A stretch of 55,657 nt of DNA. It comes from an uncultured Eubacterium sp. GTDB lineage: Bacteria > Bacillota > Clostridia > Lachnospirales > Lachnospiraceae. Both the position numbers and the translations under genes were made by a program. The DNA is taken from the NCBI GenBank assembly GCA_904420085.1, contig CAJFUA010000036.1:1-55657 (forward strand). Reading direction: 5' to 3'. Within the stretch, counting starts at the first letter, position 1. Each line of letters starts with the position of its first letter. The notes beneath the pieces are model-generated. The model ran no database searches and was not told where the DNA came from. It was given only the letters and a program-made list of their open reading frames with translations. This document shows positions 31,610 to 41,100 of the stretch, piece after piece.

Positions 31610-34567
31610 ATGGTAGATAAAGATTTTCGCCCATTGTCTTTTTGGAGTTTTAATGAGGATATGAAGGACGAAGAAATAATAAGACAAATACATGAAATAA
31701 AGGAGCAGGGATTTGGCGGATTTTTTATGCATGCCAGGGCAGGCATGACGTTGGAGTATCTGGGAGAAGACTGGATGCACGCCTGCAGGGTGGCAGTAGA
31801 AGAAGCCAAAAATCTGGGGCTTTATGCGTGGCTGTATGATGAAAACGGATGGCCAAGCGGATTTGCCGGCGGACTGGTACCGGCATTAGGAAAAGAATAT
31901 ACGGCAAAACATTTATATTTTGTAGAAGAATATCCGGGTGAGGGAAATTATCTGGCAGCTTATTTCAAAACATCCAAAGATGATTATGAAAGAGCAGACA
32001 GTACACAGGCGAAGGATGCTGATATGTTTTGCTGTGTGGGATATCTGGAAGGATATGCAGATTTGTTAAGTCATAAGGCAATGGAGAAGTTTATTGAGTT
32101 TACTCATGAGAGATATCACCGGGAGTTTGGCGAATATTTTGGAAATGTTATCCCGGGAATCTTTACCGATGAGCCACAGCTGGTAGGAAAGTTTCCATAT
32201 ACTTTACAGTATGCTGAACTTTTCCAAGATGAATATGGCTATGACTTTTTCGACAAAGCATGGATGTTATATATTGATTCCGATAAATGTATGGAATTTA
32301 AATATCAGGCATCAAAGCTGGTGGCAAAGCTTTTTACCGAGAATTTTACAACCCAGATTGAAGAATGGTGCCAAAACCATAATATTATATTTACAGGGCA
32401 TTATTCCAATGAGGATGGACTTTGCAATCAAATCAGTGCTAATTTTGACCTGATGGCACAGTATAGTGTGATGGGACGCCCGGGTATTGACTTTTTAGGA
32501 AGGCGACTTACATCCCCTGTTTTGGTTAAGCAGATTTCCGATGCTGCTTATTTGACAGGAAAGAATCGCATTACCAGTGAAAGCTTTGGATGTTGCGGTT
32601 GGGATGTAACATTTAATGACCTTCTTTGGATTGCAGATTGGGAAGCTGCTTTTGGTATCAACAGTATTGTAACCCATTTGTCGGCATATTCTATGAAAGG
32701 CAGACGCAAAAGAGATTATCCTGCATTCTTTTCTTATCAGGAACCATGGTGGGAAATTTTTGGAGAGGTTAGCCATCAGATTACAGAAACCAATACATTT
32801 TTAAGCGAAGGCAGAAGGCATATTAATATTTTGGTGGTACACCCGACCACTGGAATGTGGTGTTCGCTAGCAGGTAAGAATACATTTTCAGACCATTCCA
32901 GATACATATCCAATCAATTTAGAATGTTCGTGGAAAATCTCTTAAATCTCCAACGAGACTTCTTAATTGTCAGTGAAGAAGAACTGGAAAAATTTGAAAT
33001 AAAAGACGGAAAGCTGGTGCGTGATGATATCAATGCAGGTGTATTGATGATTCCGGATACATTATCACTGAATACCGCTACTTGGAAATTGGCAGAAGAT
33101 TTTTCAAAGAAACATGGTGAACTTATCTTTATGAATCAAGTTCCCAAGTTATGCAATGGAGCAATATGTGAATATGAGATAGAAAATAAAACAGTATTAG
33201 AGAACAGAGCAGGGCTCATTGAAAAGTATTTCCTTGAAAAAAACATCAATGATGAAGTAACCATAACGGACGGATATAACGGTGAGGCAGCAGATGGAAT
33301 AATTCTTACCACAAGATATTTGTCAGATGGCACCATCAGGGTGCAGGTTATGAATCCATCAAGGTTTGACAAAAAGAAAGTATATTTAAAGATAAAAGGC
33401 AACAAATATGCAGAAGGCAGAAGCTGTATGTATGATGGAAAGAATACATATTCCCAGATTGTTCTTGAACCAACAGAAAGTGTAAGAATTGTTGTGAAAG
33501 AAGCATGTGAAAAAGTGGGGAATCCTACCAAATCAAAAGTTTCATCTAATGCAGTGAACCTTTCAGAAATTTCTTTATTAGACCGCAATGCATTTACTAT
33601 AGACAAATGTAATGTATATGTAAATGGAAATAAAATACTAGAGGATGTGCTTCCGGCAGCTTGTGCGGATGATGTGTACGAATATGCTTATCAGACAGGA
33701 AAAGAAGCAAAAGTCAGATTGGAATATTATTTCCAGGCGGAATTTAAAGACAATATGCCTGCAGATTTTTCGTTGGTAGCAGAAGATGACGGACTGACTG
33801 CTGTTGAAATCAATGGTGTAGCAATATCAGATAAGAAAGAGGGATGGTGGATTGATAAATCCTTTGGGATGTTCAATATCAATACCTTGGTACAAAATGG
33901 TAAAAACACAGTGGCATTGGAGTTTGAGATCAAGAAGCATGAAGAATCCGATGAAGGTGAAGATTTTGAAGGCTACAGAAACAAATTCTTCTATTCCATA
34001 GAACCGGAAAACGTTTATATTCTTGGTAGTTTTGATGTGCAAGCTTTGGGCGAAATGTATGAAGATGTGGAGTCACTTTATAAAACAGGACCTTTTGCAA
34101 TCACCGATAAAAGGATAAAAACATATAAGGAACTTACAAGTCAGGGATTATGGTTCTTTAGAGGAAATGTGTCTTACAAAGGAAGCTTTACATTAAATGA
34201 AAATCATGAAAATAGTGCATATTATATTCGCCTTGCAGAAATGAAAGAAGTTGCTGCAAAAGTAATCGTAAATGGTAAAGAGGCAGGCACAATTTTTAGA
34301 ACACCATATCAATTAGATGTGACTTCACTGGTTGCTAATGGAGATAATGAAATAGAGATTGTATTGTATGGAAATAATAGAAATCTCTTAGGTCCGCATC
34401 ATCACAAAATGGGTAATCCGCATATGCTTGGAGTGCCAACCTTCCTTGGAAAAAAATGTTTTACAGACTTTATTTATCCGGAACTTACAGAAGATGATGT
34501 AAGTATGGAAGAATATGCCTTTGTAAAATTTGGTTTCGAACAGGTGGTTTTAGAAGAATACAGATAG
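31610..34567 (+). CDS. GH106-like glycoside hydrolase (probable alpha-L-rhamnosidase)
   Basis: The 985-residue protein begins with a TIM barrel carrying YDENGWPSGFAGG (76-88), FTDEPQ (185-190), TGHYSNEDG and SESFGCCGWD, the motif set of GH106-type proteins, and ends in beta-sandwich domains (after about 560). The last of these has a jelly-roll (ENSAYYIRLAEMKEVAAKVIVNG) as in galactose-binding folds. There is no signal peptide, so it works on imported material. The ATG at 31610 has GAGAGGA at 31597-31603. Alpha-L-rhamnosidase activity would feed the rhaBAD genes at 48629-52167, which supports the call. Related barrels can have other specificities, so the substrate remains an inference. Confidence 0.72.
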   Translation: MVDKDFRPLSFWSFNEDMKDEEIIRQIHEIKEQGFGGFFMHARAGMTLEYLGEDWMHACRVAVEEAKNLGLYAWLYDENGWPSGFAGGLVPALGKEYTAKHLYFVEEYPGEGNYLAAYFKTSKDDYERADSTQAKDADMFCCVGYLEGYADLLSHKAMEKFIEFTHERYHREFGEYFGNVIPGIFTDEPQLVGKFPYTLQYAELFQDEYGYDFFDKAWMLYIDSDKCMEFKYQASKLVAKLFTENFTTQIEEWCQNHNIIFTGHYSNEDGLCNQISANFDLMAQYSVMGRPGIDFLGRRLTSPVLVKQISDAAYLTGKNRITSESFGCCGWDVTFNDLLWIADWEAAFGINSIVTHLSAYSMKGRRKRDYPAFFSYQEPWWEIFGEVSHQITETNTFLSEGRRHINILVVHPTTGMWCSLAGKNTFSDHSRYISNQFRMFVENLLNLQRDFLIVSEEELEKFEIKDGKLVRDDINAGVLMIPDTLSLNTATWKLAEDFSKKHGELIFMNQVPKLCNGAICEYEIENKTVLENRAGLIEKYFLEKNINDEVTITDGYNGEAADGIILTTRYLSDGTIRVQVMNPSRFDKKKVYLKIKGNKYAEGRSCMYDGKNTYSQIVLEPTESVRIVVKEACEKVGNPTKSKVSSNAVNLSEISLLDRNAFTIDKCNVYVNGNKILEDVLPAACADDVYEYAYQTGKEAKVRLEYYFQAEFKDNMPADFSLVAEDDGLTAVEINGVAISDKKEGWWIDKSFGMFNINTLVQNGKNTVALEFEIKKHEESDEGEDFEGYRNKFFYSIEPENVYILGSFDVQALGEMYEDVESLYKTGPFAITDKRIKTYKELTSQGLWFFRGNVSYKGSFTLNENHENSAYYIRLAEMKEVAAKVIVNGKEAGTIFRTPYQLDVTSLVANGDNEIEIVLYGNNRNLLGPHHHKMGNPHMLGVPTFLGKKCFTDFIYPELTEDDVSMEEYAFVKFGFEQVVLEEYR

Positions 34568-34577
34568 GAATAATAAT

Positions 34578-36563
34578 ATGATAAAGAGCAAATTATTTAC
34601 AGTTGTGTTTGACGAAAACACTGGCGGAATAGAGCAGTTTCTATTAAATGCAGATAAAAATCAAATGAATTTTGTTAAGAAACATCATTCCTTGAACAAA
34701 ATCATGTTAACAAGGCGCATTCATGGAAATCAACCGGTGGATATGAACTTGATTCGTTTTGAGGAAGAAGCGGATTATGCAAAAGCGGTTTGGAGTCTGG
34801 ATTCTCTGGAAGTAGAAGCAAATTATTCTTTTACGAAAGAAGGAAATATCAGAGTGTCCAACAGATTTCATAATATGTCAGATGTGGAATTGGTTCTTGA
34901 TCGAGGGGAATGGGGCATTGCTATGCCTTTTGCTGACGAATATCCAAGTGCAAAAGAATGTATGACAAATAGATGTCATACACACATATGGTGCGGTCTA
35001 AGTGGCGCATCCTATGTGTGCTGCCTGAAAATGGGATTAGAAAAGGATAATATTGGACTTTTTGTAACTGAAGGCGGATTTGAATCTTACAGTCAGGAAG
35101 ACACCAAAACCAATGACAGAGGATGGTTTTTGGTGCGTCCGGATATTAAAGTTTTATCTCCTGAAAATGATTATGTGCTTACATATGAAATTTTTCCTTG
35201 TGAAGGAAAAAAAGATTTCTTAAATCAATGCAGTAATTATGATAATTATGTTGGTGTGAATGCAAGGTCATACAGCATTTTTGAAGGGGAAACCTTACAG
35301 TTTGCAGTGCAGTGGAAAGATAAGAAAAAGGTTATGACATCGTGTGATACAGAAGGTTTGACAATCAAAAGACAGGCAAAAGATGACAAACTGATTTTTT
35401 CCTGCAAGCCGGAGAAAATCGGAGAATATAAGTTTTTGGTTCAGACTGGTAAGGCGAAAACCATAGCTGTATTTCAGGTGCTTCCTAAAATAGAAAAGAT
35501 GGTTCAAAGAAGAGTTGAATATATTGTAGAACATCAGCAGTTTCATAAAGAGGGAAGTCATTTAGACGGTGCATATCTGGTATATGACAACGAAGAAAAA
35601 AGGTTGATTCATGATAATGAGTGGCCTGATTGTAATGCATCCAGAGAGCGTGTTGGCATGGGGATTTTGATTGCACATTATCTTCAGAGTCATAAGAATG
35701 ACAAAATCTACAACAGTTTAATGATGTATGAAAAATTCATCAGACGTGAAATATACGACGATGCCACCGGACGCATTTTTGATGCTGCTTTAAGAGATGA
35801 AACAAGAGACAGACTGTACAATTATTTGTGGGTAGCGTTATTTTATGCCGAACTGTATAGACTAACCAATGATGAAAAGTATCTGGATGATGTTTCAAAA
35901 ATTGTCCAATGTTATTACAAACGAGGTGGAAGAAATCACTATCCCAATGCTGTATTTTTTACGGACTTACTGGATATATTTCATGGTAAAAGGCCAAAGG
36001 AATATGAAATATTAAAAGGTTTATTTTTACAGCATGCCAGCGAAATTATAAAAAAAGGCTCAAATTATCCAAAGCATGAAGTAAACTATGAGCAAACTAT
36101 AGTGGCCCCGGCGGTAGCTATTATATTGGATGCCATAAAGTATGGTGACAAAAGTCAGACAGATTCCTATATGGATGAACTGATGGTACAGACCAAAAGA
36201 TTAGAACGATTTGATGGGGTTGCACCACATTATAAATTAAATGAGGTGGCAATCCGATATTGGGATGCTTATTGGTTTGGAAAAAGTCATGTGTATGGGG
36301 ATACCCTTCCTCACTATTGGAGTTGTCTGTCTTCTGCCAATTATTTTCGAATAGGAAAAGACCATCATATGGACAACTATGTAAGAAAAGGCAAGGAGGG
36401 ACTAAAGGCATGCCTTTGTGCATTCTTTGAAGATGGAAGTGCCAGTTGTGCATCGGTTTTTCCATATAAAGTAAACGGAATGAAAGGTGAGTTTATGGAT
36501 GCATTTGCCAATGACCAGGATTTTGCATTGTATTATGGGGACAGGTTTTTGCATACACTTTAA
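34578..36563 (+). CDS. Unclassified (alpha/alpha)6-type glycan-active enzyme
   Basis: The 661-residue protein has a beta-sandwich N-terminal half (about 1-300, with VFDENTGGIEQFLL as in sugar-epimerase-like or lyase-associated sandwiches) and a helical C-terminal half (about 305-660) with repeated aromatic helix pairs, typical of six-hairpin glycosidases. Candidate active-site segments are HDNEWPDCNASRERVGMG (345-362) and RYWDAYWFGKSHVYGDTLPHYWS (about 555-580). I cannot place it in a named GH or PL family. No signal peptide is visible, so it is cytoplasmic. It starts 10 bases after the GH106-like gene, suggesting joint work on a rhamnose-containing oligosaccharide, possibly one with uronic acid. 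That is inference. Confidence 0.6.
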   Translation: MIKSKLFTVVFDENTGGIEQFLLNADKNQMNFVKKHHSLNKIMLTRRIHGNQPVDMNLIRFEEEADYAKAVWSLDSLEVEANYSFTKEGNIRVSNRFHNMSDVELVLDRGEWGIAMPFADEYPSAKECMTNRCHTHIWCGLSGASYVCCLKMGLEKDNIGLFVTEGGFESYSQEDTKTNDRGWFLVRPDIKVLSPENDYVLTYEIFPCEGKKDFLNQCSNYDNYVGVNARSYSIFEGETLQFAVQWKDKKKVMTSCDTEGLTIKRQAKDDKLIFSCKPEKIGEYKFLVQTGKAKTIAVFQVLPKIEKMVQRRVEYIVEHQQFHKEGSHLDGAYLVYDNEEKRLIHDNEWPDCNASRERVGMGILIAHYLQSHKNDKIYNSLMMYEKFIRREIYDDATGRIFDAALRDETRDRLYNYLWVALFYAELYRLTNDEKYLDDVSKIVQCYYKRGGRNHYPNAVFFTDLLDIFHGKRPKEYEILKGLFLQHASEIIKKGSNYPKHEVNYEQTIVAPAVAIILDAIKYGDKSQTDSYMDELMVQTKRLERFDGVAPHYKLNEVAIRYWDAYWFGKSHVYGDTLPHYWSCLSSANYFRIGKDHHMDNYVRKGKEGLKACLCAFFEDGSASCASVFPYKVNGMKGEFMDAFANDQDFALYYGDRFLHTL

Positions 36564-36610
36564 TTAAAACTCCCTTAAAAAAGTTGATGGTTAAAAAAAG
36601 CACCGCGGAT

Positions 36611-36657
36611 CGCAGAGGCGCGGAAAGGTAGTTATCCTTACGAATCCGCGCCTCGCG
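36611..36657 (+). repeat. GC-rich inverted repeat (long hairpin)
   Basis: GAGGCGCGGA at 36615-36624 pairs perfectly with TCCGCGCCTC at 36645-36654, extended by CGC/GCG outside a bulged A and by AAGG/CCTT inside. It stands out in an AT-rich gap and directly precedes a terminator hairpin. It could be a REP-like intergenic element or an RNA structure at the 3' end of the GH106 transcript. Confidence 0.65.
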
Positions 36658-36658
36658 A

Positions 36659-36686
36659 GAGAGTTCGCTTGCGAACTCTTTATTCT
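36659..36686 (+). terminator. Terminator hairpin after the GH106 operon
   Basis: A stem around GAGTTCGC (36661-36668) and GCGAACTC (36671-36678) with a two-base core loop is followed by TTTATTCTTTT. The T tract is interrupted by A and C, so strength is moderate. Confidence 0.65.
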
Positions 36687-36725
36687 TTTATCAACGGATA
36701 ACGCTTCATTTGAATATAAAATTTT

Positions 36726-36742
36726 AATGGATAAAACTGCTA
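36726..36742 (+). promoter_or_regulatory. Shared operator, copy 4, with a -10 box at 36795-36800
   Basis: AATGGATAAAACTGCTA is identical to copy 3, nearly 29 kb away. A TATACT box starts 53 bases after its end, at 36795. The expected -35 position (36772-36777, TGTGAA) is poor, which fits activator dependence. It precedes the MFS/GH13/GH20/GH43 operon. Confidence 0.7.
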
Positions 36743-36834
36743 AAAATAGTTGTTATTGGCAGTATTATATATGTGAAGAAAAGCAAAGAAATGCTATACT
36801 CCACTTAACGAATTGAACGGAGAAAAATATAAAA

Positions 36835-38118
36835 ATGGATATTTATGATTCGCCGGAATATAAGCGGTCGAGAGGGGCATATATAGTGCAGTGTGCCATG
36901 TACTATTTGGTTACATTGTTGGTTACAGATGTGTTTTTGGCAAAACTATTAGGAAGCATTGGAATCAAGGATTCCTTAATTGGTATTATTTCATCTTTTG
37001 TTTCTCTTGCCTTTTTAATTCAATTATTTTCTATCTTTCTGCTAAGATTAAAGGTAAGTAGAAAAAGACTGGTAATCACATTAGACACCATTGGCATTTG
37101 CTTTTTTATGTTGTTGTATCTGGTGCCCTTTATACCGGTCAGTACCGAAATAAGAACAGTGCTGGTTATTGTCAGTGTGGTAATTGCCTATGCAGGAAAT
37201 TATCTTATCTCCACCATTTGCTTTAAATGGGCAAATTCCTATGTGGATCCTGAAAAAAGGGGAAGTTTTTCATCGACAAAAGAAATTTTTTCCTTAGCTT
37301 CCGGAATTATCTTTACGATCATTATTGGATATATTATTGACAGATATGAAGGAATCGGTAATCAAAAGGGCGGTTTTCTATTTATCGCTATAACAATCCT
37401 GATTCTAAATATGAGCAATATTATATGTTATGCCATGATTAAAAAAGAGGATGGGACAGAGCAAAAGAAAGAGGAACATCCAATGTCAGAAATATTCAAA
37501 AATGTCATTGGCAATAAAAATTATCGAAATGTAATTGTTCTCTCGATCATGTTGGAAACCGCAAAGTATTTTACTATAAGATTTATGGGGATATTTAAAA
37601 CTAAGGATTTAGTGCTTTCTGTATTTGCAGTGCAAGTGATTAATATGGCAGCAAATATTATCAGAATTCTGGTATCAAAACCTTTGGGAAAATATGCAGA
37701 CAAACATTCTTACGCCAAGGGTATCGAATTAGGACTGTATATTTTGGGAGCCGGCTTTCTGCTTAATATGTTTACAACAAAATCTACATGGTTTTTGGTT
37801 GTGTTATTTACCATTTTATATAATTGCAGCCAAGCCAGTACAAATCAGAATTCTTTTAACATTACATATAACTATGTGGATTATAAATATATTTCACAGG
37901 CAATGGCTATTCGAAATAGTATTGCCGGCATTTGTGGATTTGCAGCATCGATTATTGCAGGAAAAATTTTGGGGATCATACAGGCAAATGAAAATCAGGT
38001 TTTTGGAGTACATATTTATGGGCAGCAACTGTTATCGGCCATTTCGCTTGTAATTGTGGTGATTGCCATTCTTTTCACAAAAAAAGTCATTGAAAAACAA
38101 AAGGTTATTATACAGTAA
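36835..38118 (+). CDS. MFS transporter
   Basis: The 427-residue protein is made of about 12 membrane helices with short basic loops (for example LKVSRKRLV after helix 2 and YVDPEKRGSFSSTKE in the middle loop), as in the major facilitator superfamily. It is the first gene of an operon of cytoplasmic glycan enzymes and carries its own shared operator, so import of a mono- or oligosaccharide released by the locus is the likely role. CGGAG precedes the ATG. Nothing in the sequence defines the substrate or coupling ion. It ends 20 bases before the GH13 paralogue. Confidence 0.82.
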   Translation: MDIYDSPEYKRSRGAYIVQCAMYYLVTLLVTDVFLAKLLGSIGIKDSLIGIISSFVSLAFLIQLFSIFLLRLKVSRKRLVITLDTIGICFFMLLYLVPFIPVSTEIRTVLVIVSVVIAYAGNYLISTICFKWANSYVDPEKRGSFSSTKEIFSLASGIIFTIIIGYIIDRYEGIGNQKGGFLFIAITILILNMSNIICYAMIKKEDGTEQKKEEHPMSEIFKNVIGNKNYRNVIVLSIMLETAKYFTIRFMGIFKTKDLVLSVFAVQVINMAANIIRILVSKPLGKYADKHSYAKGIELGLYILGAGFLLNMFTTKSTWFLVVLFTILYNCSQASTNQNSFNITYNYVDYKYISQAMAIRNSIAGICGFAASIIAGKILGIIQANENQVFGVHIYGQQLLSAISLVIVVIAILFTKKVIEKQKVIIQ

Positions 38119-38138
38119 AAAAGGAGACGCGAAAGATA

Positions 38139-41100
38139 ATGTTATTTGAACTGTTTCATGATCAGGGAAAAGGTTATATATCGACCATTGAACCGACAAA
38201 AGATGATGAAGTGACGCTATTTTTAAGAACTACAAAGGATGCAGTAAAAGAAGCATATATTTTATATTCTGCGAATGGAGACACTTGGAATCAGGTGCCA
38301 ATGAAAAAAGGGGAAACAGATAAGACAGGTTATTATCAGTTCTTTGAAGGTACCATTCCACCAATGGAGAAAAAATACTATTACTGTTTCTTGGCAGACG
38401 GTGTTTATCTCAGTGGTATGGGTACAAGTGAGGACATGCCGGTAGCAATCGATTGTTTTGTGATTATGCCAGGGTATAAAACCCCTGACTGGGCAAAGGG
38501 AATATTGTGGTATTCTATTATGCCGGACCCGTTTTTTAATGGGGATATATTTAATGATGCCGCAGAGAGCGGATTGAAAAAGACCGTTCCTTGGGGCGCA
38601 CCATTAAGAGGTCTTTATGAATATTATGGCGGAGACATAGCAGGAATCAAATCAAAGCTTGATTATATAGAAGAATTTTATGTGGATGGCATCTATGTTA
38701 ATCCTCTATGGACCAGCGAGTCCAATGCAGGATATGGACCAAACAGCTATTATGAGACCTCCATTAATTATGGAAATGAGGAAGAATTTATTGATTTAAC
38801 GAAAAGCGTTCATGAAAGAGGACTGCGCTTCATGATGGATGCCGTATTTTCTTATTCACAGGCAAACAGCATTTTTACCAACAGCAATCATCATCAGCCA
38901 TTACCTGGTGCATTCGAATCACAGGATTCAGAATATTATGATATGTTCGAATTTCAGAAATGGCCTACCGAGTATACCCATAAATGGGGTGGCATCGAAA
39001 ATGATTTGGGAAGCGAAAAATCCAGAGATGTATTTTGGAGGGATGAAGATTCCGTATTACATAGATATGTGAGAGAACCTTACAATGCGGACGGATATCG
39101 TTTCGATGCCATTACCTCTTTTGCAGGCAGAAACACAGACCTTGATAAAATCGGTGCAGAAATTAGAAAGTGTGTCAAAGAAGAGACCCCGGAGGTATTG
39201 TTGATTGGAGAAGATTATGGAATCAGCAGTGCATTGTCCGGTAATTGGGATGCATTTCAGGATAGCTTTTTCCTATTTTCTGCAAAATTATGGTTTCAGG
39301 GTGGACAGTATGACCAGTCATGGCTTTTAGAAAGATTAAGTATGATGTCCAAATTGCCACGTGCATTGGGATTATGTCTCTATAACAATTATGACTTACA
39401 TGATGTGGGAAGACTGATTAATGATTACGAAACAGAAAAATACAAAATCAAAGGCGTATGGTTGTTACAAATGACCTATATTGGTTCCCCGGTCATCTAT
39501 TACGGCGATGAAATGGGCGTAAAGAAAGAAGTGGGATGTTCCAGAAACTGCTTCAACTGGAATCAGGCAGAGTGGAATCAGGAATTAATGGCTTTGAGCA
39601 AGACTTTGGGTAAATTAAGAACAGAATACACAGCACTGAAAGACGGTATTATCAAAGTAGGTGTTACAGACAATGAAAGACAAATCACGGTTTTCGGACG
39701 ATGGGACGAAAATGGCAGTGTTGTTACCATGTTAAATCAAAGAGATTATGACCAGGAAATGTTATTGGATTTGAAACAGTATAACATTACAGATGGCACA
39801 GTAATGACGGATTATCTGACTGGTCAGCAGTATGTAGTGGAAAAAGGCTGTGCGACAGTAGTGATTCCGGCAGGTGGTAGTATTCTGGTTACAGGAAAGG
39901 CAGGAGAATACAGAAATACATTCAAATTAGTAAAAGAAGAATATGGTGATTTTGTCCAAATGCCAACGGAGAATACTTTTGTTATCAAGGAGTATACAGA
40001 AAGCATAGAAGCTGTTATGCCTATTTACGGACAGGGATATATTGAAGTAGATATTACTGATAAATTATGGGGTGGAGACCTATTTATCAGCGATGACATA
40101 TATGGAAAACGTATTACAGCCCATTTTGAACACAATGGAATTGTTCTGAAAAAATCAGACAATCAGGTGGTATATCAGAACGAAATCCAGGAAGGTGGGC
40201 GTGTAAGAATTGCAATGATGCATGATGGGTGCATAGCACTTTTCGTAGATGGTAAATTATTAAAATCGGGCGTTTGCCCACTGGTGCGTACAGAACAGTT
40301 CTACGCAGGGATTGGTTCTAATGGAAATGCAGTTATTTTTTCAGACATAAAAGTAGGAAATGGTCCGGCATCACTATATGAAGATTTTAGTAAGCCTCAT
40401 TTTCAAAATCTGCTTTCCATAGCAAAGGCAAAAGGCGATTATCAGATATCTGATGGAAAACTTTTGATGCATACAGAAGATGTTTCCATATTGCTCACAG
40501 ATGAAAAGTCAGGAGATTTTACATTCAAAGCAAAGCTAACGGGTGTAGAACAAGGCTTTGCAGGAATTGTAAGTTATTGCGATGACAATAACGCTGTAGC
40601 ACTGATAAAAGAAAATGACAGCCTGATTTTTGGTTACTTGAAAGACGGAAAAATTATTCCATGGGACATTGTTCAGGAAGCTTTTGCAGACGAAATCCTA
40701 CTACAGCTACAGAAAGTTGGCAATGTATATCAGGCAGTATATATTTATGATGATGTGGTTAAGGAGTTTAACACGCCACTGATGGCGAATATGAGTATCG
40801 TAAGAGCAGGGCTGATTTGTGGGAAAGGTAACGCGAGGTTTTCATATGCATGCTTTGGAAATAGCATTGAGGATGGTCATACTTCAAACACACCAATCAC
40901 ATTAAACAGTATGCAAAATTGGACTGTTCCGGCAAATGAAATTCCTCAAGTTAGAACACTGGAACAATACAATATTATTGGCGAGCAGAAAGAGTGGGAA
41001 TACGCGGTAGGTGGTATCCGAAGAAAAGTAAGTCAGGGATTCTCCCAGATGGCAATTACCAATAAGACTTATATCAATTTCAAAATTCAAGGAACATTAT

